Part shown: positions 23,087-34,840 of the stretch, in pieces
Layout: every line of letters begins with the position of its first letter
Numbering within the stretch: position 1 is the stretch's first letter
From: Chromera velia
Lineage: Eukaryota; Sar; Chromeraceae
Assembly: GCA_018398765.1 (NCBI GenBank)
Contig: JAHBMJ010000310.1
Location: 31,001-95,000, forward strand
Direction: 5' to 3'
DNA: 64,000 bases
Notes under the pieces: model-generated
Database searches by the model: none
What the model saw: only the letters and a program-made list of their open reading frames with translations
Told to the model about the DNA's origin: nothing
Program-made: the position numbers and the translations under genes

Positions 23087-24425
23087 AGGAACAACGAAAC
23101 AGGCAGGCAGTCAGGCAGACAGCTTGGAGCAGAAATCCAGACGAAGAGACACACCGACACTGAGGCAGCCAACTAGGGAGGAATAAGAGAGAGACAGACG
23201 GACACTTCCGAGAACAGCGAGAAAAACGGACGCGCACATAGAGAGACAGGCTGGCAGACAGGCAGATAGATGCCGACAGAGAGGACCTTCCTACAGAGTG
23301 ACATCTGCATGCGAGCAAGCAACGTCAGATGCGCGAAATTTGTGCGTGAGCGATTCAAAATGGACAGAGCAAGTAGGGATACAGGCGTAGACAGACGGGA
23401 AAACAAAATTAATGAAGGAACGAACAAAGGAAAGCAGGAGCGAAGAACCGATCAATGATGGGTCACGTCTCAGAAGTCCCCGCGAGGGTGCGCACGTACG
23501 TGTGAATTCGTTAGTTTCTCCCATGTATGTATTCGATGCCCCCCCTCTCTTGACAGATCCCCCAGTCGACACGTCCACTTAATTGTTTGATGGTGTCAAT
23601 GGTACGGTTGTTGCATGGGGCACTTCATTGCTCCTGGAAGTTTCAAGGGAACTCGGCACAGCTGACGGGGGAGTTCTTTTTTCCGCTGCGTTTTCCTCTC
23701 AGCAGCTTGGGGGGTGGGCATCTCCTTTTGTCATTGGTTGTCTTGCGTCGCATGTTGTGCTCGGTGCTTGGAATGCCAAGCTTCCTGAGGTTAAAATGGA
23801 GCATTAGCCGCATCATCACTAGCACCATCACGACAGGCGCTAGGACAGGCGATTCATGTTGTTGAGACTCAATTAACTTGAGAGAATTTCAGGAGATGAA
23901 TTAATGTCTTTGTTAATGTCCAGACTTCTTCTCAACCTAGTTCTCAACGTTGTTAGTGACAGTTGGTCTATGAAAATATATTAATCTCATTTGTTTGCAT
24001 GAACGACGATGAACGAATTAAGCTTTTCTTCAAAAGCAATGCGTAAATAAAAAAAAAACTTTGATTCCAAATAAACTAAATTTTCTAATAATAGTATAAT
24101 GAACCCTTCAAATTCTAACCGAAATTTCGCTATTTTTTTATTTGATGAGTATTAACTAGAGTATTAATTGATTTTCTACTATCACACATAGTTAAAACTT
24201 GAATTTAGACTTCAATTACCTCCCTGCCCATACCTTAGCTTATTTTTTCCCCTTCTGGCTGTTATAATGCTCTGATTGTCCAGAAGCGGTTTTGTTCAGA
24301 AAACGGAAATGATGAAACTCTGTTAGATCAGATGCAGTGAACATGCAGTCTTGTCGTGAGGCCCACTGGGGCTGAATTCAGTGTACGCTGGAGCTGGTAA
24401 CGCATTTATCCATGCATGGAGCCGG
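23087..24425. other. Tail-to-tail spacer, first part
   Basis: The first ~500 bp are A/G- and CAGA-rich, probably 3' UTR or downstream flank of the 479-aa gene. From about 23880 the DNA becomes AT-rich. A 75-codon plus-strand frame at 23583-23807 has no supporting feature. Confidence 0.5.
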
Positions 24426-24670
24426 TTAGGGATGGTATACGTATTACTGGGCCCGCGGCCGCGCCCAGTCTTCGAGTACCGAGGCCCGGTCCCGGCCCGG
24501 CGCGCGCCTGGCCACATAGTAGTCCTTCACAAATTAATATTCACAAGCTCTAAGCAGGCCGATACTAACCGATACTCGGCCGCTCAAGAAAGAGCCGATA
24601 GTCGATACTTTGATACCGATACCGATACTAGTACGATATGATATGATATCGATACGATAGCTATCCCTAA
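24426..24670. mobile_element. Candidate 245-bp inverted-repeat element
   Basis: The left end TTAGGGATGGTATACGTATT and the right end ATACGATAGCTATCCCTAA are inverted relatives (TTAGGGAT...ATCCCTAA). The interior has a GC-rich block (GGCCCGGTCCCGGCCCGGCG) and a run of GATAC repeats. It is too short to code and sits in an AT-rich tail-to-tail spacer. Confidence 0.45.
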
Positions 24671-25291
24671 TAATTAATATAATATCATACTTTAGCGGGG
24701 GCCCTTGCTTTCAACATGATTAAGCTTTTGCAAGCCCACCTATTTGGCATAGGTAAGCAGAATCTAAACTTCGCGCTAGACTTTGCGGGCCCCCACCTTT
24801 AAGTTTTTAACACAGTCCACCTCTGATAGCGTTTGGCCGTAAAAGCACTACTGGTAAAAAAATGGCTTTGGAATCGGTATGTCAAAAAAGAGTATAAGTA
24901 AAGTTAGACAACGTGATACTACACAACCTAAATTCATTCCTTACATTTTTTCCCCCTCTAAGATTTATGTTAGAACTTAGAAATCAATGCAAATTTTTTT
25001 TTAGACTTCTCTTTTACTAATTATTATTATGTAGAATTATTGATCTTTCGGTATTCTCACATCTTTGTATAATGTTTTCGTTGTCAATGTTGCCCGTTAT
25101 CTGAAGCAAAATCGGTTCTAGCTTTGCCAGAAAGTTAATTCTGCGTAGCAAGTCCAAGTTACACTGTCCAACTTGTTGCTTTTTCAATTAAACTCTGTCG
25201 CTCAGCGCTGCCGCAGTTTCCAGGGAATCGGATTCCTCCACGGACACTACGCACTGCTCAGGCAGCCGCTCTGCACACTCACTCACACTCA

Positions 25292-25329
<38 letters not shown>

Positions 25330-25949
25330 GGGAGAGAGAGGTGGGACACGAAGAAGAACGTCCCCCCGAGTTCAAACTGCCGTAAGTCGGTTGAAAGCTG
25401 CGAGCGAGCATCTAAGCAATTGCCGGGCCAACCTCCTGGGTGTACAAAAAAGCAAGGACATGCTCTTAAACGATCATATCACATGGGCCCCGCTACGCCC
25501 CCACTGCCAGCGGAATCCTTCAGATCAGTTGCTCAGTTGCCAAGTCGCGGCGGGCTACCCGTCAAAGAGCCGAGCTGCCAGTCAAGCAAGAAACCGATTC
25601 GGCGAAGAGATGAATGAGCAGGGAAGTACGCTGCATGGTCTACCATGTTCGGAGTGACTGCGTGACCGGAGGCAAACGATCATCAGCAAAGGAGTAGAAG
25701 AAACGTAGAGTCGTACAGACCAGAATACTGTAGACCGACGGACCTGAAGAACCTCAAGCACTTCTGCTCATATTTTCACTCATTCATCTAGTTGATTCTC
25801 TTTTCCCTGATTGATTCGTCTGCTTGTTTACGGAGCTGTGCGTTTTTGCGCTTTCTGTGTTGTTCTTCTCCTTGTGTGACTTGCTTTGCACGCGGGGTCA
25901 TCTAACTCCCTTGACAGACTGTGCGCGAGTGCGAAGACAGCTAGCTTAC
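24671..25949. other. AT-rich spacer and probable last exon/3' UTR of FAD synthase
   Basis: AT-rich to about 25180, then a (CA)n run at 25270-25322 and ordinary-composition DNA. The short last exon of the minus-strand FAD synthase gene must lie between about 25750 and 25930. Several TGCAG/CACAG acceptors each give tails of 5 to 30 residues and I cannot choose between them. Confidence 0.5.
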
Positions 25950-26956
25950 CGAGAAGTTCCTGTAAGGCGTCCCTGAGGAGGGCGATGGCTGCCTGTTCAG
26001 TCTCCAGGATGATGACCGTCCTGGGTCTGGACTTCTCCTCTCGGAAGATCGGATAGCTCCCGAAGGAGACTGAGGGAAACCGGGAGACAATCTCGTTCAG
26101 GAGAGACACAAGCTTCTCCTCCTGGAGGGCCACAGTCACCTGAGTCATTCAGTGATTCATTGAGTGATTGATTGATTGTACGGAATAGAGGCGTGCGCAT
26201 GGGTGCAGGAAGCAGACAGACAAAAGGGCATGGGTTACAATTGAGGGAATCCATCAGTGGAGCAACCAAGCGGAGAGGAAAGGAGAGGAGAGGAGAGGAG
26301 AGGAGAGGAGGGGAGGGAAGGATTGTCTGAGGAAGGTAAATGCGACTGAGAGGCAGACAGCTGCTACCTGCCCATGCATGACATGAATTGCACGGGGGCA
26401 GAAGAGATAGATGGCAGAGAACCAACCCTGTGGTTGCCGTCTTGGCCCGTACATTAATTTTCTTGCTCGCTTAATTCCCTTCTGATGGTGGCTCGCTGAC
26501 CCAATGCAATGAGCACAGAGCACAGGAGAGCTCTCGAGCCTGCCGACCTTTCTTGTCGCTTTCGGTCGCGGTTTCCCAAGCCAGGAGCTGCAATTGGTTG
26601 GCACACCATGCATGTAAATAAACAAAATCGGAGGCTCCAAAAAATACCTAGAAGCTGAGGGTACCCAATCTCGCATAGCATCTGAGGTCGATGGGTAGAG
26701 GAGAGAGGCTCAATGACTGAATGAGAGTGCAAATGGAAGAAGAAATTGATGAAACGCAAACAGGAAAGAGGCAAAGAGAAGCCACGGAGGACGGCATCTC
26801 GAAACGTTCCCGCTTTGCAATCCGCTCTCCCCCAACCAAGCCAGCATCTTACCCGCATATGACGTCCATCTTTGCTGCGAAGAATTTGGGAACTCCGGGC
26901 AAAACGAAGACTCTGTCGATCTGCATGCAGAAAGAAAGAAAGAAAGAAAGCAAGAC

Positions 26957-27009
<53 letters not shown>

Positions 27010-27062
27010 AAGAAAGAAAGAAGAAAAGAAAGAAAGAAAGAAAGAAAGAAAGAAAAAAAGAG

Positions 27063-27093
<31 letters not shown>

Positions 27094-27142
27094 ACGAGAG
27101 AGAGAGAGAGAGAGAGAAAGAAAGAAAGAAAGAAAGAAAGAG

Positions 27143-27177
<35 letters not shown>

Positions 27178-27186
27178 ACGAGAGAG

Positions 27187-27229
<43 letters not shown>

Positions 27230-27230
27230 G

Positions 27231-27261
<31 letters not shown>

Positions 27262-27275
27262 GAGAAAGAGAGAAA

Positions 27276-27308
<33 letters not shown>

Positions 27309-27314
27309 CAAGAC

Positions 27315-27367
<53 letters not shown>

Positions 27368-27382
27368 AAGAAAGAAAGAAGA

Positions 27383-27414
<32 letters not shown>

Positions 27415-27422
27415 CAAGACAG

Positions 27423-27479
<57 letters not shown>

Positions 27480-27531
27480 AAGAAAGAAGAAAAGAAAGAA
27501 AGAAAGAAAGAAAAAAAGAGAGAAAGAAAAA

Positions 27532-27601
<70 letters not shown>

Positions 27602-27617
27602 AAGAAAGAAAGAAGGA

Positions 27618-27681
<64 letters not shown>

Positions 27682-30600
27682 GAGAAAGAAAGAGAGAAAG
27701 AGAGAAAGAAAGAAAGAAACAAAGAAACAAAGAAACAAAGAAAGAAAGAAAGAAAGACGATCAAGATGACAGGAACATGCCAGTACGAACAGACAAAAAG
27801 AAACCAGGTACGGCTGGTCGCTCGAGAAAGGTGACACGCTGCTGTTTTGAGACGTACGTTTCCAGTCCTCCTTTTGCATGCATCGTATTCCCTCGCCGGA
27901 GGAATGAAAAACAAAGCATGGTATTCCCTCGCCGGAGGAATGAAAAACAAAGCCCGTGCTAACAAAAAGGAGTCAGGGCCCCCGCATGCCCCACCCATCT
28001 GCACAGGCCGTCCCATGAAAAGCCGAAGAGTTCTTCGATGCCGGACTCAAACACGATTGTCCCCATGCACACACACATACCCAACTACTGGTTACACAGA
28101 TACATACCTGAAGCACTGGCCACGGTGACTTTTTGCCTGAGGTGTCAATCACATCTCTGAGAGTTGTAGAGGGAGGGAGCATCGCCATCTTCCTGTGGGC
28201 CTGCATTCACTCACTCACTCACTCACTCTCTCTCTCTCACACACAAACACTCACACACACCCACACGCACATACGCACACACACGTGTATAGACAGGCAT
28301 CGGTGTGCAAGATCGGCATGGTCTTCTTCTTTCAGGCTGAAGGCAGTTTTTGTTGTTCGTCCTCTTCTCTCCCCGCATGCGCACACAGAGACACCCTGAG
28401 GGGGAAACCTTGAGGCGTTTTCGCTTCTTCAATCGCATGGAGACAAAAGGGCTCACTCTGGGCCTCTGGAGCCCTGCCTCCATCCGGTCACACACACGCG
28501 CACACACACACGTACAGACAAAGAGAGAGAAAGAGAGGCAGAGAGACAGACAGAGAGGCAGACAGATAGACAGGCAGACAGACATTGCGAAAGAGAGACG
28601 GAGAAATAGAGAGAGGGAGAGCGAGAGAGAGTTAAGTCGACTCACAGGTGTAATTGCTGTCTCGTTGAGTTTGAATGCCTCTGCAATTCTTGACAGCATC
28701 TGCGCGTTCGGTTGCAGTTCTTCTCCCAGAGCGCTTGCCACTGCCCGGATTGTCACATCGTCGTGTGTAGCGCCGACACCCCCTGAGCAAGAATAAGAAC
28801 AGCAAAAGAGAAAAATGCCCAGAGTCGGACAGAAAAAACATGAGGGATAGATCGTGTGGCAAGCAACTCGAAGTCAAAAGAGTGTGGCATTGAAGCAACC
28901 AGAGAGAGTGATTTTCGTGGCTGACTCTAATCAAAAGCAAACACCTGCACCCATACCACGATTTCTGAAGGAACTGCATCCTCACTCATCCCTCGAAGAA
29001 CAACCCCCTGCAAATACCCACCAGAGGTGATGACCACATCGTATTTGTTCAGTTGTCTTCGCACTTCGTCTGTGATGGCCTGTTCCTCGTCGCCCACCAC
29101 GCAGATCCTTTGCATCTTCACACCTGCATGCAGGAAGAGGAACGATCAATCAATCGATCAATCAATCAACCAATCAATCAATCAATGAATCAGTCAGTCA
29201 ATCAATCAATCACGCGAATAAGGTCAGGCTCCTGGAACAACAAAAGACACCCGTGCACCTTCAACGTTTGTTGCATTAATTCAGCCGAAGAGGGTCAACC
29301 GACTCTGCACCCCCAACCGCAGATGTGCAGCTGAATGTCCGCCCAAAGGCTCTCCTCCCTATCTTCTTACGCTTCTCCCCTACCCGCCCTAACACCTCCT
29401 GACTCACCGACTGCGCGAAGTTTCCGCACCGCCAGGGGGCCATTCAAGTCGGCAGTCAAGCCCTTCAGGATTTCATCTCCGATGACTACAAGACCTGATA
29501 GCAAGAAGGGAGAAAGGCAAACAGGAACAGGTAGGCAAAGAGGCATGCAGAAAGAGGGGTTTCGACGAAAGGGCAGAAAAGGAGAAGAACGTACACAAGA
29601 AAAGCAGAGTCCGAGAAGGGCGAGGTGGGGAGAGGGGAAACGAGAGAGGCGCCAGCACAGGAATTAAACAGCTGAAGACCGACATCGGCATAAGCAGCTA
29701 GACGGAACACACACAAACACCTACCTGCGGTCTTCGCCTTCAGCAGTCTTCTGTTCACTCCAGATTCATCTGGCGGCCCAGACAGCTGACAGCGACTCAA
29801 GAGAAGAAAGAAGGAATGAATGAATGAAGGGATGAAGGAAGGAAGCAGTGAGGAACAGACGCACATGAAGAACACGGCTGCGCAAGAAGAAAGAAAAGAA
29901 GCGAAACGAGTGGCTGGATGGACGCTTCGTTGAATACAAAAAAGGACGTGACGTTGAAAGAGCGTAAGGAGGGGCAAATTCTAGAGAGGGAAGACGAGGA
30001 GATGGAGAAATCGACTCACCGCACTTGATGCAGCGCTTGAGTGTCTGAGAGGTGTGATCGAAGAAACCGCAGAGAAATCTCTTTTAGGTGACTCGGCAGG
30101 ACTGGGCACATTGATGCTAACTCCCTTTTCTGCATTCGCGTTAGTGGATGCGAATGCGAAGGCCTGTGCTGCGGTTTTTCCTTGTCCTTGTCCTGAATCT
30201 CCTGGAGGGGACGGGCTCTGCTGGGGAAGGTAAGGGGAGAGCCCAACGCTTTGTTCCTTCTCATCTTCTCCGTCTTGCATAGATTGCAAAGAGAGCGGTC
30301 TTCTATTCGCCGAAGCGCCGTCTCTGCCTGCCCTCTCCTTGCCCCAGTCTGTTTGATTCAGACAGTAGGCAGGGAGATAGCTGAGCTGATCGGCGCTGCC
30401 GGAGTTAATTCGAAGAAGAGCCGGGTTCGGCAGGGTGCTGCTCTTTCTGCATGCATGAATGAATGGATGCACAAGTCGGGGGCAGGAGGGAAGCATGCAC
30501 GCAAATGGATTTGCTGGGGAAAGAAAAAGAAAAACCGGGCGAGGGGAAAACCAAAAACGGGATGAAGGGAAAAGCCAAAGGAACGATGGTGATGTGACAG

Positions 30601-33077
30601 AGCGAAAGTAAAGGGACAGGGGAAGACAAAGTTTACTCTCAGTTTCCATCGACATTGAAGCAGACATGCACATCGCACATTCTTTCTCTTCCTGTCTCTC
30701 TTTGACTGGAAGACACAGTGGACACTCCAACTCACTTGCCAACAGAAGTGTACCCCTTGTCGTACAGGTCACAGTAGGGGAGGTCATAGGATCTAATGAA
30801 AGTCCACACATCCCCTGCATGCATGCATCCATGCAGCACTCGATCAGAAAGAACAGAAACACGGCCGGAAGATCGATCGACACGTCCACAGGCAGGCAAA
30901 AAGAAGGATGAATAAAATCCACAGACAGGTCTTTCGGTGACTTTAAAAAAGCAGCGAGGAGATGGAGAAGAAAGAAAGAAAGAAAGAAAGCGAAGTTGAT
31001 CGATGCATCAGAAGGAAGACGTCATGTCTAACAGATCGAGACATGGCATCCATCCATCCATCCATCCATGCACTCACTCACTCCACAGACATTCCAATCC
31101 GAAGAGAACGAAAATAGATAGAAGACAGAAAAAGAAAAGACAGACACACTCGAAGACCAGAAAAACATCAAGCCAATCGCAAGGCGACCCACAAGACCAC
31201 AGGAGGGAAGGAACACCGAAGGAAACAGAAGAGAAAAGGAAAGGAGAATGCAGGAAAAGGGTGGCCACGCAGATACACAGAGAAAAAAAAAGAAAAAGAA
31301 CTCAAAAGCTGGAGCTGATTGTCAGAGGCTCACCGTAAGTCCATTCAAGGATTGGATTCACCCGCACTGCAATCATTTATCCGCGCACGCACACATGCAC
31401 CCTCAGCCAGACAGTCAGCCCCTCTCTCTTCGTCTCTATCCATCCGTCCATCCATCCATCCATCCATCCGAGCCGTTTGTGTTTGTTTGCCGCCCTCTGT
31501 CTGTCTGTCTGTCTGTCTGTATGGCAGCATCAGCAGGAAGTTGGAGAGACTGAGACGGAGAACGGAAAGAGCCAAAAAGGAAAAGCGGTGCATCCAGTCT
31601 TCCTTCCTTTCTTCCAAGAGGATGACTGACTGAACGGAGGCATCCAATCAGAAGAAGGCTCAAATGTTCCCTGATTGGCGCTGTTGGGATCCCCATCGCG
31701 TGTCCCTGCATGGATCAATGGATGGATGGATGGATGGATGTACACATGCGATTATTTGATCCATCGATGCATTTTGTTTTTTTAACATGCATACTTTTCT
31801 TTCCATGCATCCGGGCCCACAGGACACATGAATGAACACACATCATGCAAAGAACAGCAGAGAGGTGCTTTGACGAAACCAACAGATGATTCTTGGGGGG
31901 GGGTCAGCAGGGCTTTTGGTCCTCGCTGTTCCTGTTTGTTTTTTTCCCTGAACACGAAAGGCATGAAGAGATGAACAGGCAAAAAGGTGTACGTCTTCAA
32001 AAATACAACGAAAAGCGGTAAAAAAACAATCAGCAGCTGCAGAGCACCGCTAGGTCATAATCCACCACTGTCAGGCTCCTAGAACTACGTTTCGGTTTTT
32101 CTTCTTCTTCTTTGCTCGTTTGCGTTCTTGTGTCCCTCCCCCCCTCCCTCCCTCCCTCCCTCCCTTCCTTCCTTCCTTCCTTCCTTCGAGACAGTCCCTT
32201 CTTCCAGCTTCCCTCCTCCGTCTGACCTAGAATAAAGGCCAGAGCAGAAGGAGTCTCCCCGACGATGTGACGGAGACCCTCGACGTACCCTCCGTCCCAA
32301 AGTCTGCAGGGAGACACACGGGCAGGGAGGCAGCAGGAAGACAAGACAGATAGAGGACTCTCCATTGTTTCAGAGCAAAAGGGCTAAGTGTGCCGAGCCA
32401 AGAATGTCAGAAAATTCGGGTCCTCGAGGACCAACAACAACTAACTGTGCTTCCACTCATTGGACTGCTTTTGTTTCTTTTTTTGGATAAAGCTGCGTAC
32501 ACCCCGAGCAGCTGGATATTCATAGAATCAACATCCCTGGATATGAAATAGAATCAAACCCCATTCCATGCCCCCAGAACCAAATTTCTGTGCAGGTGCT
32601 CTGCTGTCTCCTTTTTTTGCATTCCGCTCGCTCCTTTTTTTTTTTCGTTCTTCTTTCTCTCTGCGCCGTGCTCCTTCCCCTCGCCAGGCCTCACCGATGA
32701 CCCAACTTACTTTAATTCCAGGTCGAACTGATCCTTTGTGTCCTTCACGAACTGCTCAATCTCCTCAAACTCCTCCGGGCCGTTGTGGAAGAACACGAGC
32801 TTGGGCTTCAAGGGAAGCAGACTCGAGGGAATACTGTCGGGTCCCTCCCCCCTCGAGAGCAGTCGTTCGACCTCAGGGTCCCTCAGGGAACCCAGAGCAG
32901 CCCTCAAGAGATGCAGAACCACCACCGCGTCTTTGCCCCCATTGAAGGAGCAGTACACGCACCCTGGACGGTAAACTCTGCAGTCAAGTGAAAGAGGAGA
33001 GGGATAAAGCTGTGCTGCATGAGCATCAAGGGACGAGAGATAGATAGGCAGAGGGAGAGAACGGAGAGAAAAAGAGA

Positions 33078-33152
<75 letters not shown>

Positions 33153-33530
33153 ACGGAGAGAGAACGGAGAGAGAAAGGAGAGAGAGAGGGGGGGGGAGGG
33201 AGAGGGAGAAGGGGAGGGGGTGGAAGAGAGAGAGAGACAGAGAAAGGAGGGGGAGAGAGAGGGGGCGGACGATGCGTTCTGCACGTATGCGATCCGTCTA
33301 CATGCGGTCTCCCCATGCATCTTGCGCCCGTTCTTCTGCCCCTCGACTGACCTGAGTGTGTTTCTGCACACGTCGACTGCCTTCCTCAATTTCGCCTGGA
33401 AAGTCCCAGAAATGGACTCTTGCTGAATCCTCGTGGCAAGGGAGACAGCGTCAAGAAAGGCCGAGGAGGACCATTTCCCTCCTACTTCCGTTTTCGCCGT
33501 CTCCTGATCGACAGCGGTTGTCGCGGACAT
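25950..33530 (-). CDS. FAD synthase: FADS (PAPS reductase-like) domain plus MoaB/CinA-type domain, about 640+ aa
   Basis: FAD synthetase adenylates FMN with ATP. Exons that join in phase: 33530-33352, 32977-32711, 32303-32227, 31705-31631, 31366-31334, 30814-30736, 30446-30020, 29785-29725, 29494-29408, 29123-29022, 28782-28646, 28200-28108, 26920-26853, 26587-26548 and 26139-25950, plus an unresolved short last exon. FADS domain: [17 protein letters not shown] (P-loop), [69 protein letters not shown] and [13 protein letters not shown] ~95-residue Ser/Pro/Gln-rich linker lies inside exon 7. The MoaB/CinA-type domain follows: [28 protein letters not shown] joined to [39 protein letters not shown] and VSFGSYP. 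The order FADS-MoaB is that of plant homologues; human FLAD1 has MoaB-FADS. Confidence 0.9.
26930..27757. repeat. 830-bp (GAAA)n/(GA)n microsatellite in FAD synthase intron 12
   Basis: Almost pure A/G tract of AAAG units with blocks of AG dinucleotides. Landmark interruptions such as AAAGCAAGACAGAAAG recur near 26945, 27305 and 27412, so blocks of over 100 bp have been duplicated. On the transcript it is a (CTTT/CT)n tract ending nine bases before the exon-13 boundary. It creates spurious long open frames on both strands. Confidence 0.97.
27887..27954. repeat. 34-bp direct duplication in FAD synthase intron 12
   Basis: GTATTCCCTCGCCGGAGGAA begins at 27887 and again at 27921, each followed by the same TGAAAAACAAAGC. 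Two tandem copies. Confidence 0.95.
33083..33152. repeat. (GA)n(CAGA)n microsatellite in FAD synthase intron 1
   Basis: A GA run is followed by a CAGA run on the plus strand, inside intron 1 (33351-32978). In the transcript it is pyrimidine-rich. Confidence 0.92.
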
Positions 33531-34840
33531 CCTTTTGCTTGTCCTCACGTGTGGTGGTGAAAGAAACGCCGAGGTGCGTCTCGAATCTACGCGCTGCCTA
33601 CACTCACCGAGCTGAAACCGGAAAACGAAAAAAAGAAAAAGACAGGGGCGAAAGTGTGAACGAACTCGCATCACAAGATAAAAGAGCCAACGATTCGTCT
33701 CTTAGGCGTCCGTCTCCAAGGTGAAAGTCCTCGGGAAGAACGAACAACTTCTCACGAACGGGACGAGTTCTCCACGGGAAAACGACAGGCGGCGCCGAAC
33801 ACAGGCAACTACAAACCAAAGACCACCGAAGGGGTATCTATGTACATTCGCATCGCTCATCCAAAGCTATATAGCTAGCTATAGTACAAGGAAGAATCGT
33901 CGCCATGCATCATTTGCCGTCTCTGTACGCACATGTGCGCCCCGCACATATGCGCAATGCAACCTATATACTGCACAATGCGGCTATGCACGTCGCAAAT
34001 TAAATTCGCGTGCGCATGTCGCGCGAGCGGCCCTCCTCGATCTGTATTCGTTTTTTTCTTTAGTGTCTCTCTAGTCCTTTGTTGGGCCAGTATGCATCTT
34101 GCCTAGGCATAGGTCCTGTCGGCCTATTATGGCCAGTCTGTTGCAAGCGCAAGCCCCTCGGACTAGGCCGCCGCGCCTAGCTTATACTGCTCCACGGTGG
34201 ACAAAAATTAATACCTTTCATTCTCCGTGTGTTCGCGTGGTTAACTCTGCCTATCTATGGATGAGCGTTATAGTCTTCCTTTTCCTTTCCCCAACTTCTT
34301 CTTCAATGAGTTCCTCAGCCCGTTAAAAAAATTTGTTTCTCCTCAACATTTCTTTATTAAACCTTTTCTTTACATCCATAAATTCTTTTGCACGCTTAGC
34401 GGCTTTTAGCTCCTTTGTCATGTTTCTTCAATCTGATGTTGTCAGGCTCTTCGTATTCGTTTTTTTGGGTGCATTTTTATTTTCACATGCATGCATGCAT
34501 GCATGCATGCTAAATTTGTGTTCGATCGTTGAATTTGCATGCATGATCGATTCAATCATGCAATTCGAAGAAAGTGGCTCTTGAGCGTCGGTAGAGAGAG
34601 GGTATATACGGCACCGAAGTGCATCTTCAAGTGGCTCGCAAGGGGAATTCTGGATAAGGCGGAACCGTTACAACTGTTTAGAGCGAAAAAATCTGGTCTC
34701 AGTCAGCCCTTAGTACAGCATCTCGAAGCAAGGTGCTATCCTGTGAAGAATCCTGCAGATCTTTCCTACTCGGTTAGCGGAGGAAAGGGCAAGGCTTGCT
34801 CTAGCCTTTCAGCTGAAGAAGAGCAAAGAACGAGGAGAGG
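33531..34840. promoter_or_regulatory. Divergent 5'-5' intergenic region
   Basis: Separates FAD synthase and the 239-aa membrane protein gene. It includes TTCGATCGTTG at 34522, GATCGATTCAATC near 34545, a (GCAT)n run at about 34486-34510, and TATATA-type sequences at about 33870 and 34600. The right end (34330-34500) is AT-rich. Confidence 0.45.

Noticed and set aside
26454-28016. Open frames of 300-520 codons (Phe/Leu/Ser- or Lys/Glu/Arg-rich) on both strands
   Set aside because: They are translations of the (GAAA)n/(GA)n microsatellite inside FAD synthase intron 12. Any A/G tract without stops gives such frames on both strands.
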